Of a stretch of 64,000 bases of DNA, positions 32,675-41,953 are shown piece after piece. The translations under genes were made by a program, and so were the position numbers. This DNA is from Alsobacter metallidurans (lineage in GTDB: Bacteria; Pseudomonadota; Alphaproteobacteria; Rhizobiales; Beijerinckiaceae): positions 723,383-787,382 of the forward strand of contig NZ_BMES01000001.1 in NCBI RefSeq assembly GCF_014636935.1, in the 5' to 3' direction. Numbering within the stretch: position 1 is the stretch's first letter; every line of letters starts with the position of its first letter. Under the pieces are notes generated by a model that worked only from the letters and a program-made list of their open reading frames with translations, was not told the DNA's origin and did no database searches.

Positions 32675-33697
32675 ATGTCGGCGGTGGACTTCGCCCCCCG
32701 GCCTGCCTCGGCCCGTCCCCTGCGCGCCGCCGGCCCGGTTGTGGCCGGGGCGGGCGCGACCCGGCAGGCGCTGCACGATCCGCAGCGCAGCTGGCCCGAG
32801 ACCAACTGCTCGGTGGATCTCTGGATCGAGCTCCTGGGCGCCCTGGGCCTGGAGCCCGCCGCCGCCATGGCGTTCACGGTGACGCAGGACTTCGAGGGCG
32901 ACCAGTTCACCTTTTTCAAGATCCCGACCGACGACCTCGAGCGTCTCTACGGCGTGACCCTGCAGGAGCTGTCGATCTTCGACCGGCTGGAGGACCACGT
33001 CGCCGAGCAGCTCCGGCGTGGCCGGATCGTGCTGGTGGAGGTCGACGGATTCTGGTTGCCCGACACGCAGGGCGTCTCCTACCGGGGCGAGCACACCAAG
33101 ACGACGGTCGGGATCAACCAGATCGACGAGGCGAACCGGACGCTCGGCTATTTCCACAACGCCGGCGCGTTCACGCTCTCGGGCGAGGATTTCGACGGCG
33201 TGTTTGGCCGGCTGCCGGGCCAGCGTTCGGACTCGACGCTGTTTCCCTATGCCGAATTCGTGAAGCTGGACCGCGCCCCGCTCGGGCCGGAGCGGCTGCG
33301 GGCGGCCGCCAAGGACTTGCTCTACCGCCACCTCGAACGAGCGCCGGCCCGCAACCCGATCGAGGCCTGGCGCGAACGCATCACCGCGCAGATGCAGGCC
33401 GTCGCCGACCGCGAGCCCGCCTTCTTCCACAAGGTCGCGTTCAACACCGCCCGCCAGCTCGGCGCCAATTTCGAGTTGCTGGCGAGCTTCCTGGATTGGC
33501 TCGCGCCGGGCGAGGCCGCCTATGCGGCCGAGCGCGACGCGGCCGCCCGCATCGCCACAGGGGCCAAGAGCCTGCAGTTCAACATGGCCCGCGCGGTGGC
33601 GCGCCGCCGCTTCGACACCCTGCCGCCGCTCCTCGATCCGCTCGCGGCGGACTGGACCGCCTGCGTGCCGGCGCTCGCCGCCAAGCTGGGCGTCTGA
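32675..33697 (+). CDS. DUF1839 protein (possible Cys-dependent acyltransferase)
   Basis: The 340-residue protein is of the DUF1839 family, which recurs beside amino acid:[carrier protein] ligases. Visible candidates for a cysteine-type active site are Cys45 in ETNCSVDLWIELL, His140 in YRGEHTKTTVG and the polar pair in GYFHNAG (161-162). The order and the strand VLVEVDGFWLPDT before the His resemble the BtrH/C39-like fold, whose founding member moves an aminoacyl group from a carrier protein to an aminoglycoside. The C-terminal 120 residues are helical. The gene starts 2 bp after the ligase stop and ends 5 bp before the GH2 start. The acyltransferase role is inference; the family itself has no assigned function. 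Confidence 0.78.
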   Translation: MSAVDFAPRPASARPLRAAGPVVAGAGATRQALHDPQRSWPETNCSVDLWIELLGALGLEPAAAMAFTVTQDFEGDQFTFFKIPTDDLERLYGVTLQELSIFDRLEDHVAEQLRRGRIVLVEVDGFWLPDTQGVSYRGEHTKTTVGINQIDEANRTLGYFHNAGAFTLSGEDFDGVFGRLPGQRSDSTLFPYAEFVKLDRAPLGPERLRAAAKDLLYRHLERAPARNPIEAWRERITAQMQAVADREPAFFHKVAFNTARQLGANFELLASFLDWLAPGEAAYAAERDAAARIATGAKSLQFNMARAVARRRFDTLPPLLDPLAADWTACVPALAAKLGV

Positions 33698-33702
33698 TCG
33701 CC

Positions 33703-36174
33703 ATGGCGCGCTGGTCGTCCTCCGCCGAGATCGTCGAGCCCATCGCCGGCTGGGCGATGGCCATCACGCCGGCCGGCTCGGCGGCTACGCCCGGTGAACT
33801 GGCCGATAATCTCGAATGGTTCGCGGCCGCCGTTCCAGGCACGGCCGTCGGCGCGCTTGCGGCTGACGGCCGCTGGAGCTTCGACAAGCCGGTCCCGCTC
33901 CACGACAATGACGTCTGGTGCCGGGCCTCGATCCAGGGCCAGGGCTGTGAAATCCTCCGCTTCGACGGCTTGGCGACGCTCGCCGAGGTCTGGCTGGACA
34001 ACGAGCGCATCCTGGTCTCGGACAACATGTTCCTCGCCCACGCGGTCGAGGCGACTCTGTCGGGCGCCCACACGCTCACGATCGCGTTCAGGGCCAACGC
34101 GGCAAGGGCCTCCGCCTCCCGCCCGCGTCCGCGCTGGCGCTCGGCCATGATCGCGGGCGACGGTCTGCGCCATCTGCGCACCACGCTGCTGGGCCACATG
34201 CCCGGCTGGTGTCCGCCAGTCGACGTGGTCGGGCCCTGGCGTCCCATCAGCCGCATCCGGCGCACCTGCGACCTGCACATTCGGTTGGTCGACCTGCGCG
34301 CCGAGCCGATCGGGGAGGGAGGCGTGGTCCGGATCTCGCTGGATCTCGCGGGTGACCTGCAGGGCTCGCCGGCCGTTCTGGTCTGCGCCGGCGCGGAATC
34401 GCCTCTGCGCCGGGCCTCATCCGGGCGGCTGGAAGGCGAACTTCACCTTGCCAACGTCGATCCCTGGATGCCCAACGGCTACGGAGCCCAGCCGCTCTAT
34501 TCCGTGCGGGCGCGCATCGGCGAAACGGTTCTCGATCTCGGCCGCGTTGGTTTCCGCGCTATCGCGGTGGACAGCGGCCCCGACCGCAAGGGCTTCGGCC
34601 TGGTCGTGAATGGCCGCCCGGTGTTCTGCCGCGGCGCGTGCTGGACGCCACTGGACGTCCTGATGCTGAACGCCTCGCCCGAGGCGCTGCGTGACGCGCT
34701 CACGCAGCTGCGCGACGCCGGCTTCACCATGCTGCGGATCAGCGGCGTGACGGTCTACGAGACGGACGCGTTCTACGCCTTCTGCGACGAACTCGGCCTG
34801 CTGGTGTGGCAAGACTTCATGTTCGCAAACCTCGATTATCCCGTCGCGGACGCCGCCTTCGCGGCCGGCGTCGCCGAGGAAGCGCGCCAGTTCCTCCTGC
34901 GCACGCAGGCGTCGCCCTGCCTGGCCGTGCTGTGCGGCGGCAGCGAGATCGCCCAGCAGGCCGCCATGCTGGGCTACCCGCCCGAAGCCTGGTCCGGCCC
35001 GCTCACGGGCGAGATCCTGCCCGCCGCCGTCGCGGCGCTTCGGCCGGATGTGCCTTATGTCGAAGGATCGCCCTGGGGCGGCGACCTGCCCTTCGCGGCG
35101 AATGAGGGCGTCACCCACTACTACGGCGTCGGCGCCTACCGCCGCCCGCTGGAGGACGCCCGGCGCGCCCATGTGCGCTTCGCCTCCGAGTGCCTGGCCT
35201 TCGCCAACGTGCCCGAACCCGTGACGCTCGATCGGCATCTGCCCGTGCCGGCCGTCCACGATCCGCGCTGGAAGGCGCGGACCCCGCGCGACGTCGGCGC
35301 CGCGTGGGACTTCGAGGACGTTCGCGACCACTATCTCGGCCTGCTCTTTGGCGTCGATCCGGCGCGCCTGCGCACCGAAGACCCGGAGCGCTTCCTCGCT
35401 CTCTCCCGCGCGACCACCGCCGAGGTCATGGAGGCGACCTTCGCCGAGTGGCGCCGGCCCGGCTCGCCCACCCGGGGCGGCCTGGTCTGGTTCCTGCGGG
35501 ACCTGTGGCCCGGCGCCGGCTGGGGCGTCATCGACGCGACCGGCGAGCCGAAATCCGCCTTCTGGGCCTTGAAGCGGGCGTTCCGCCCCGTGCAACTCAC
35601 GATGACGGACGAAGGCGTCAACGGGCTGACGCTGCACCTCGCCAACGACACGCCGCGCCCGGTGGAGGCGGTCCTCAGCTTCTCCTGCCTCCGCGAGGGG
35701 GCGACGCCGGTGGCGCGCGGCGAACGCCTGGTGTTGTTGCCGCCCGGCTCTGGCCAGACGCTCGGCTCGGCCGCCTTGCTCGGCTCGTTTTTCGACGTCA
35801 CCTACGCATACCGCTTCGGGCCGCCGGCCCACGATGTCTGCGTGGCGACCCTAGCGGATGCGGCGACCGGGCGGGTGCTGGCCGACGCCTTCCACTTCCC
35901 GCAAGGGCGTGGCGCGACCCGCGTTCCCGTTGCGCTTTCGGTGCAGGTCGACCGCGACCGCGAGGGCTGGTCGCTGCTGGTCGCCGCGGACCGCTTCGCC
36001 CAGTCGGTGCACGTGATCGATGAGGCTTTCTGTCCCGACGAGAACTGGTTCCACCTCCCACCGGGGCGCGACAAGCGCATCCGCCTCACGCCGCGCAGCG
36101 CCGGGGACGCGACGCCTGCCGGCCGTGTGGCGGCCGTGAACGCCGTGGCTTCCTTCCCCTACCGGACCGCCTAG
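33703..36174 (+). CDS. Glycoside hydrolase family 2 protein (beta-mannosidase-like)
   Basis: The 823-residue protein has the GH2 layout: a jelly-roll sugar-binding domain (about 40-170, with LATLAEVWLDNERILVSDNMF), an immunoglobulin-like domain (about 180-290), a TIM barrel (about 290-590) with GFGLVVNGRPVFCRGACWTP and LLVWQDFMFANLDYP, and C-terminal beta domains. The acid/base Glu is likely Glu415 in LCGGSEIAQQ and the nucleophile Glu496 in RFASECLAF; both are kept. There is no signal peptide, so it acts in the cytoplasm. It lies inside the carrier-protein cluster, abutting the double hydrolase gene, so the substrate may be a glycosylated product or precursor rather than a plant polysaccharide. 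Confidence 0.85.
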   Translation: MARWSSSAEIVEPIAGWAMAITPAGSAATPGELADNLEWFAAAVPGTAVGALAADGRWSFDKPVPLHDNDVWCRASIQGQGCEILRFDGLATLAEVWLDNERILVSDNMFLAHAVEATLSGAHTLTIAFRANAARASASRPRPRWRSAMIAGDGLRHLRTTLLGHMPGWCPPVDVVGPWRPISRIRRTCDLHIRLVDLRAEPIGEGGVVRISLDLAGDLQGSPAVLVCAGAESPLRRASSGRLEGELHLANVDPWMPNGYGAQPLYSVRARIGETVLDLGRVGFRAIAVDSGPDRKGFGLVVNGRPVFCRGACWTPLDVLMLNASPEALRDALTQLRDAGFTMLRISGVTVYETDAFYAFCDELGLLVWQDFMFANLDYPVADAAFAAGVAEEARQFLLRTQASPCLAVLCGGSEIAQQAAMLGYPPEAWSGPLTGEILPAAVAALRPDVPYVEGSPWGGDLPFAANEGVTHYYGVGAYRRPLEDARRAHVRFASECLAFANVPEPVTLDRHLPVPAVHDPRWKARTPRDVGAAWDFEDVRDHYLGLLFGVDPARLRTEDPERFLALSRATTAEVMEATFAEWRRPGSPTRGGLVWFLRDLWPGAGWGVIDATGEPKSAFWALKRAFRPVQLTMTDEGVNGLTLHLANDTPRPVEAVLSFSCLREGATPVARGERLVLLPPGSGQTLGSAALLGSFFDVTYAYRFGPPAHDVCVATLADAATGRVLADAFHFPQGRGATRVPVALSVQVDRDREGWSLLVAADRFAQSVHVIDEAFCPDENWFHLPPGRDKRIRLTPRSAGDATPAGRVAAVNAVASFPYRTA

Positions 36175-37902
36175 ATGCTTCCGCTCGCTTTCGGCTCCTG
36201 CGCGGGCTGGCTTCATCGGCCCGCCTCCGCGCCATCCTCGCGCGGCGTCGTGCTCTGCGCCGCTCACGGCTTCGAGGAATTCGGCGCCCGCCATGCCTGG
36301 CGCCTCCTGGCCGACGAGATCGCGGCGGCCGGCCTTCCCACACTCCGCTTCGATTATCCCGGCGTCGCCGATTCGCTGGGCCGGGACTCCGATCCGGATC
36401 GCGTGGCGGCATGGCTCAAGTCCATCGGCGACGCCGTCGCGACGCTGCGGCGCGAGGCCGGCGTGCGGGAGGTCTATCTGGTCGGCCTGCGGCTCGGCGC
36501 GCTGCTGGCCGCCCATGCGGCGGCGCGGAAGGATATATCCGGCCTCGCCCTGCTGGCTCCGCCTCTTTCGGGACGCGCCTATGGGCGCGAGATAACGGCG
36601 TTGTCGTCGCTGCTGGCCCCGCCCGGCGTCAGCTCCGTCGTCGAGGACGAAGCGGTGGATGGCGTCGAGACCGCTGGTTTCCTGCTCTCCAGCGGGACGA
36701 TCGACGCCTTGAAAGCCTTGGATTGGCGCAGCGCGCCAGCCTCGCCGGGCAGCCGGGTGCTGATCGCAGCCGAAAACGGAGCGCCGTCCGTCGCCGCTGC
36801 GCTCGGGTCCGGCGGCGCCGTCATCGAGGCGCTCGCCTTCGAAGGGCAGACGGCGCTACTGCGGGATCCCACCACCTCGTTGGTTCCAAGCCGGGACTGG
36901 CGCGCCTTGACGGCCTGGCTCGCCGATGGCGCTGGGCCCGCGACTCCGCGCCTGCCGCGCATCGCCCCGCCGGCGCTGCTGGCGGGCGATGGCTTCACGG
37001 AGGAACTCGTCGCCTTTGGACCAGGGCGATGCCTTCCGGGCGTGCTGACCCAGCCGCGCGGGCCTGCGCTGGGCCGTCCCGTTCTGCTCGTCCTCAATGC
37101 GGGCGGCAACCCCCACACCGGTTGGGCGCGCCAGACGGTCGACCTCTGCCGCAAGGTCGCGCTCGGCGGCGTCGCGGCGCTTCGGATGGATCTGCTCGGC
37201 CTCGGCGATGCGCCCAGGCCGACGGATGGTCGCGACCGCATCCATTACGCCGATCAGTCGCACGAGGACGTGGTCGCGGCGCTGGATTGGCTCGAGGCGC
37301 GCGGCTTTGGCCCGGTCACGCTAGCCGGACAGTGCAGCGGCGCCTACCGGGCGTTCCATACCGCCGTCGCTGACCCGCGGGTGGCCGGGCTTGTGATGCT
37401 CAACAACCAGATCTTCAGCTGGCGCGAAGGCCAGTCGCTCGACGCCGCCATGCGCGACAGCTATCGGGCGACGGGCTTTTACCTCGCCAGGATCGCCAAC
37501 CGCGAAGTCTGGCGCCGCATCGTCGCCGGAGACGTCAAGGTGGCCGGCATCGCGGGCGAACTCGCCCGCCGGGGCTGGCGCGCCGCTCGCGCCCGACTGG
37601 CGCGAAGCCGCAGGGCCGCCGGCCCGAACCCCGTGCGAGGGGCCTTCGAGGCGTTGTCGGAACGCGGCTGCCGCGTGCTGCTCGTGTATAGCGAGGACGA
37701 TGGCGGCCGCGACGAACTCGCCCGCCACATCGGCCCGGGCGGCCGCGAAGCCGAAGCCCTGCCGGGCTTGAGCCTCCGCATCATCCCGGGCGCCGACCAC
37801 AACCTCACGCCGCGCCACGCCCGCGAGACTTATGCGCGCTGCGTCGAGGAGTTTCTGGCCGGGGTGGAAAAGGCTGGGGCGGAGCGCTCGGTGGCGGCTT
37901 AA
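36175..37902 (+). CDS. Double alpha/beta hydrolase, last gene of the carrier-protein cluster
   Basis: The 575-residue protein has two alpha/beta-hydrolase domains. In the first (about 1-260) the elbow reads GLRLG (104-108), so Arg106 replaces the Ser; FDYPGVADS is a normal strand-4 turn. In the second (about 285-575) the elbow is AGQCSGAY with Cys387 as the possible nucleophile, and GADHNLTPRHAR supplies the catalytic His. Related 'GxCSGA' proteins are found with polysaccharide and exosortase-linked genes. The start follows the GH2 stop directly (TAGATG). A cysteine nucleophile would suit thioester or acyl-transfer chemistry. Function is not known. Confidence 0.78.
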   Translation: MLPLAFGSCAGWLHRPASAPSSRGVVLCAAHGFEEFGARHAWRLLADEIAAAGLPTLRFDYPGVADSLGRDSDPDRVAAWLKSIGDAVATLRREAGVREVYLVGLRLGALLAAHAAARKDISGLALLAPPLSGRAYGREITALSSLLAPPGVSSVVEDEAVDGVETAGFLLSSGTIDALKALDWRSAPASPGSRVLIAAENGAPSVAAALGSGGAVIEALAFEGQTALLRDPTTSLVPSRDWRALTAWLADGAGPATPRLPRIAPPALLAGDGFTEELVAFGPGRCLPGVLTQPRGPALGRPVLLVLNAGGNPHTGWARQTVDLCRKVALGGVAALRMDLLGLGDAPRPTDGRDRIHYADQSHEDVVAALDWLEARGFGPVTLAGQCSGAYRAFHTAVADPRVAGLVMLNNQIFSWREGQSLDAAMRDSYRATGFYLARIANREVWRRIVAGDVKVAGIAGELARRGWRAARARLARSRRAAGPNPVRGAFEALSERGCRVLLVYSEDDGGRDELARHIGPGGREAEALPGLSLRIIPGADHNLTPRHARETYARCVEEFLAGVEKAGAERSVAA

Positions 37903-38037
37903 GCTTTTCCGGAAAGGCCGTAAGCCCGCAGCGTCGGCAACGTTACAGCCACCTACAATCCCCGCATCCTGAGGAGCATCGGGGGCTTTGCAGCCAAGCG
38001 ACCAAGCAAGAGCTGGTTACAAGTTCCTGCTCCGCCT

Positions 38038-39726
38038 CTAAGCCGGCGTCTCCTCCGCTTCCCCCTCGCGCTGGAGCAATTTCTCCAAGATCTCGATCCT
38101 GTCCGCCTCGGCCGGCGGCTTGTCCCAGCGAATGCGGGACACGCGCGGAAAGCGCATCGCCACGCCGGACTTGTGCCGGGTCGAGCGGTTGAGGCCCTCG
38201 AACGCGATCTCGAGCACAAGTCCCTTGTCGGGCTCGTGCGTGACTTCGCGCACCGGCCCGAAGCGGTTCACCGTGTTGCGGCGAACAAAGCGGTCCAGCT
38301 CGGCGAGCTCCGCGTCCGTGAAGCCGAAATAGGCCTTGCCGACCGGCACCAGCTCGTCGCCGCCGGCGCCCTCGCGCCACACCCCGAACGTATAGTCGGA
38401 GTAGAAGGACGAGCGCTTGCCGTGGCCGCGCTGGGCGTACATCAGCACCGCGTCGACCACGTGCGGATCGTGCTTCCACTTGTACCAGAGCCCCTTGGGC
38501 CGCCCCGGCACATAAGGACTGTCCGCGCGCTTGATCATGCAGCCCTCGACCGCAGCGGCGTCAACGCCCGCGCCGGCCTCGGCCGGGTTGGCGCGCGCGG
38601 CCGCCAAGTCCTCCCAGGTTTCAAACGAAATCAGCCGCGAGATGTCGAAGCGGGGGTTTTCCAGACTCCCCAGCATGGTCTCCAGGCGCTCTCGACGCTC
38701 GCAGAACGGCAGGGGGCGCAGGTCTTCGCCGCCCCAGTGCAGGAGATCATAGGCCCGCACATGGGCCGGGAACTCCACCAGCATCTTGGGCGAGACGCTT
38801 TGCCGGTTCAGCCGCTGCTGCAGCACGTTGAAGGTCTGGACGCGTCCCTCGCGCAGCACCAGCAACTCGCCGTCGATGGCGCCGTCGAAGTCGATCGCCT
38901 CGACGAGGTCGGGGAAGCTCTTCGAGATATCCTCCCCCGTTCGCGAGAACAGCCGCTGCACGCGTCGGCCATCCGGCCGCGTCCCGCCGACCGCCTGCAC
39001 GCGGATGCCGTCCCACTTCCACTCCGCCGTCATCACGCGGGCGTCGAGGCCGTCAAAATCTTTGTCGTCGATGGGGTGCGCCAGCATCGGCGGCCGGAAT
39101 GGGGCGGGGTCGGTCGCCTCCGGCCGGGGGCTGCGGCCTTCCACCCAGGCGAACAGGCTCTCGTAAGGCGGCTCCAGCCCGTGCCAGACTTCCTCGATGT
39201 CGTTCGGCTCCAGATCCCCCAGCGCCGCCACCGAGCTCTTGGCGAGGCGCGCCGACACGCCGATGCGCAGGCTGCCGGTGATGAGCTTCAGCAAGGCCCA
39301 GCGACCGGTCTCGTCTAGCCCGTCGAGCCAGCGCGACAGGAGGCCTGGCAGATCCGACCTGTGGCTCGCCTGCAGGCTCTCGATCACCTCGGCGAGGCTC
39401 GGCGGCGGCCGGTTGTGCCCGATGGCGGGCTGCCCCGGCTCATGCACCTCGCGTGGGCTCGGCCAGAGCAGCGCGACCGTCTCGGACAGGTCGCCCACAT
39501 AGTCGTAGCTCATGCCAAACAGCACCGGATCGGTGCGCTCGGCGATCAGCGCCCGGATCAAGCCCGGCTTGGCGTTGGCGAAGGAGAGCCCGCCCGCCAG
39601 CGCGGCAAGCGCGAAGCCGCGCTCGGGGTCCGGCGTGGTGCGGAAATACTCCGTCATCAGCCGCAACTTGTTGTTGCGGCCGGGCTCGTAGCCGAGGCGG
39701 TCCAGCAATTCGGCGAAGCGGTTCAC
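38038..39726 (-). CDS. Ligase-associated system ATP-dependent DNA ligase (cisplatin-response type)
   Basis: The 562-residue enzyme has an N-terminal DNA-binding domain (about 1-200) and an adenylation domain with the active-site Lys237 in EWKWDGIRVQ, followed by RLFSRTGEDIS, DGELLV and EGCMIKRADSPYVPGRP (motifs III-V), then an OB-fold with YKWKHDP and FGVWREG. This is the bacterial ligase family described together with an MBL exonuclease, a DEXH helicase and the phosphoesterase PdeM. The GTG start at 39726 overlaps the exonuclease stop (GTGA). Its partner exonuclease is directly upstream; the helicase and PdeM lie at 55043-58332. It seals nicks during repair. Confidence 0.9.
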   Translation of the reverse strand: MNRFAELLDRLGYEPGRNNKLRLMTEYFRTTPDPERGFALAALAGGLSFANAKPGLIRALIAERTDPVLFGMSYDYVGDLSETVALLWPSPREVHEPGQPAIGHNRPPPSLAEVIESLQASHRSDLPGLLSRWLDGLDETGRWALLKLITGSLRIGVSARLAKSSVAALGDLEPNDIEEVWHGLEPPYESLFAWVEGRSPRPEATDPAPFRPPMLAHPIDDKDFDGLDARVMTAEWKWDGIRVQAVGGTRPDGRRVQRLFSRTGEDISKSFPDLVEAIDFDGAIDGELLVLREGRVQTFNVLQQRLNRQSVSPKMLVEFPAHVRAYDLLHWGGEDLRPLPFCERRERLETMLGSLENPRFDISRLISFETWEDLAAARANPAEAGAGVDAAAVEGCMIKRADSPYVPGRPKGLWYKWKHDPHVVDAVLMYAQRGHGKRSSFYSDYTFGVWREGAGGDELVPVGKAYFGFTDAELAELDRFVRRNTVNRFGPVREVTHEPDKGLVLEIAFEGLNRSTRHKSGVAMRFPRVSRIRWDKPPAEADRIEILEKLLQREGEAEETPA

Positions 39727-40784
39727 GACGCCGCCTCCGCAACCGGGGGCGCGTCGGCGGGGCCGGCCGTATCGGGCTCGACCTCGCCCTCGTCGCCATA
39801 GCCGAGCATGTGCAGCGGCTTTGCCCGGATGCCTCGCGACGTGCACCAGTGCACCAGCGCGTCCTCCTGGCCGTGCGTGACCCAGACCTCGCCGGCTCCG
39901 GTGTCCAGGATCGTGCGGCACAGGTCGTCCCAGTCCGAGTGGTCCGAAACCACGAGCGGCAGCTCCACGCCTTTTTGCCGGGCGCGGGCGCGCACCCGCA
40001 TCCAGCCGGACGCGAAGGCGGTCACCGGATCCGGAAACTTGCGCGCCCACAGGTCCTGGGTGGCGCTGGGCGGGCAGATCACGATGGCGCCGCCGAGCTT
40101 CGGCCGCTCCGCCGCCTGAACTTTCCGGATCTCGCCCAGCGGCACGCCGCTCTGCTGGTAGAATTCGGTGAGCCGCTCCATCGCGCCGTGAACGTAGATG
40201 GGCTGGTCGTAGCCAGCCTCCCGGATCAACGCCATCAGGCGCTGCGCCTTGCCGAGCGCATAGGCGCCGACGATGTGGGCGCGCTCGGGGAAGAGCTGGA
40301 CCGAAGCAAGCAGCTTGGCGACTTCGTCGCGCGTGTCGGGATGGCGGAACACCGGCAGCCCGAAGGTGGCCTCGGTGATGAACACATCGCAGGGAACGAC
40401 CTCGAAGGGCGCGCATGTGGGGTCGCGGGCGCGCTTGTAGTCGCCCGACGCGACAATGCGCAGCCCCTCGCATTCCAGCGCGATCTGGGCCGAGCCGAGC
40501 ACGTGGCCGGCCGGGTGATAGCTCACCTTCACGCCATTCAGGTCCACGGTCTCGCCGAGCCGGACCGCCTGCGTGTAGCCCGCGAAGTCGACCCCGTAGC
40601 GCACCGCCATGATGGCCAGCGTCTCGGGCGTCGCCAGCACGGCCTCGTGCCCGGCGCGCGCGTGGTCCGAATGCCCGTGCGTGATCAGCGCCCGCCGCAC
40701 CGGACGGACCGGATCGATATGGGCGTCCGCCTGCGGGCAGTAGAGGCCGGACGGGGTGAGGGTGAGCAACTCGGAGGGGCGCAT
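39723..40784 (-). CDS. Ligase-associated DNA exonuclease (MBL fold, beta-CASP-like)
   Basis: The 353-residue protein has HGHSDH (residues 35-40) as the metal motif, YHPAGHVLGSAQIALE, SGDYKRARDPT and EATFGLPVFRHP, the pattern of the SNM1/CPSF-like DNA exonucleases coded next to this ligase family. It should trim DNA ends before sealing. Its stop overlaps the ligase GTG start by four bases, so the two are coupled. ATG at 40784 has a GGAGGGGC stretch just upstream. Confidence 0.88.
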   Translation of the reverse strand: MRPSELLTLTPSGLYCPQADAHIDPVRPVRRALITHGHSDHARAGHEAVLATPETLAIMAVRYGVDFAGYTQAVRLGETVDLNGVKVSYHPAGHVLGSAQIALECEGLRIVASGDYKRARDPTCAPFEVVPCDVFITEATFGLPVFRHPDTRDEVAKLLASVQLFPERAHIVGAYALGKAQRLMALIREAGYDQPIYVHGAMERLTEFYQQSGVPLGEIRKVQAAERPKLGGAIVICPPSATQDLWARKFPDPVTAFASGWMRVRARARQKGVELPLVVSDHSDWDDLCRTILDTGAGEVWVTHGQEDALVHWCTSRGIRAKPLHMLGYGDEGEVEPDTAGPADAPPVAEAAS

Positions 40785-40834
40785 GCCCGACTATGTAGGG
40801 CTGCGTCCCCGCGACGGCGAGCGTTGGCGCGGGC

Positions 40835-41953
40835 TCAGCCGATCCAGCCCTCGGCCGGCCGCTCCGCGAGCTCGGCCGCGCGTCGCCCGACCACGGGCGC
40901 GAGGCTGTCCAGCCGCTCGCTCGCGAGCGCGCGCGCGAGCCCGGCCAGGATCTCGTCCACGAGCCCCGCGCCCTTGTAGACCAGCGCGGAGTAGAGCTGG
41001 ATCAGCGTCGCGCCGGCCTCGATCTTGGTCCAGGCCGTCTCGGCCGAGTCGATGCCGCCCACGCCCACGAGCGGGAAGGCGCCCTCGACCCTCCCATGCG
41101 CCGCCGCCAGCATGCGGGTCGACAGCGCAAAGAGCGGCCGGCCCGACAGGCCGCCCTGCTCGCGGGCGGTTGCGGTTTCGCGAAGCGTGGTCGGCCGGCT
41201 CACCGTGGTGTTGGACACGATCAGGCCGTCGATGGCCCGGCGCCGCGACACCGCGACAATGGAATCGAGGTCCGCCAGCCCGAGGTCCGGCGCAATCTTC
41301 AGCAGCACCGGCTTGCGGCCGTGGCGCTCCGCGGCGGCGTCGCGGGCCGCGAGCACGCGCGCCAGAAGATCGTCGAGCGCCGCTTCGTGCTGCAGGTCGC
41401 GCAGGCCGGGCGTGTTGGGCGACGAGATGTTCACCGTGAAGTAGGTCGCCACGGGCGCGAACGTCTCGATCCCGCGCACGTAGTCGGCGGCGCGGTCGGC
41501 CGCATCCTTGTTGGCCCCGATATTAACGCCCACGATGCCGGGCCGCCCGGCCCGGGCCTGGAGCCTGGCGAGAGCCGCCGCATGGCCGGCGTTGTTGAAG
41601 CCGAGGCGATTGACGACGCCCTCGTCGCCCGGCAGCCGGAACACCCGCGGCCGTGGATTGCCGGCCTGCGCCAGCGGCGTGATGGTTCCGACTTCCGCGA
41701 AGCCGAAGCCCAGCCCGAGCATGGCGTCCGGAACCTCGGCGTTCTTGTCGAAACCCGCCGCAATGCCGAGCGGATTGGTGAAATCCAGCCCGAAAGCCGC
41801 GACCCGTAGGCGGGCGTCGGGCCGTGGCGCCGGCAGGGCGGGCAGGCGCGAGAGCGCCTGGATGGTCATCCCATGCGCGGTTTCGGCGTCGAGCCGGTGC
41901 AGCATCGGCAAGGCGAGCGCGCCGAGACGCCCGGCGAGGAACCGTCCGATCAC
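40835..41953 (-). CDS. pyrD: Dihydroorotate dehydrogenase (quinone), class 2
   Basis: The 372-residue TIM-barrel flavoprotein has a short N-terminal amphipathic helix region (class 2 membrane contact), the FMN loop [11 protein letters not shown], the catalytic-Ser segment [20 protein letters not shown], and the C-terminal phosphate site [19 protein letters not shown]. It oxidises dihydroorotate to orotate in pyrimidine synthesis, reducing membrane quinone. The GTG start at 41953 overlaps the stop of the DUF952 gene (GTGA), so the two form an operon. Confidence 0.93.
   Translation of the reverse strand: MIGRFLAGRLGALALPMLHRLDAETAHGMTIQALSRLPALPAPRPDARLRVAAFGLDFTNPLGIAAGFDKNAEVPDAMLGLGFGFAEVGTITPLAQAGNPRPRVFRLPGDEGVVNRLGFNNAGHAAALARLQARAGRPGIVGVNIGANKDAADRAADYVRGIETFAPVATYFTVNISSPNTPGLRDLQHEAALDDLLARVLAARDAAAERHGRKPVLLKIAPDLGLADLDSIVAVSRRRAIDGLIVSNTTVSRPTTLRETATAREQGGLSGRPLFALSTRMLAAAHGRVEGAFPLVGVGGIDSAETAWTKIEAGATLIQLYSALVYKGAGLVDEILAGLARALASERLDSLAPVVGRRAAELAERPAEGWIG

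Noticed and set aside
37903..38037. Repeat element suggested by CATCCTGAGGAGC at about 37965
   Set aside because: This resembles the start of a common Rhizobiales repeat, but the matching reverse-complement arm is missing, so at most it is a decayed remnant.
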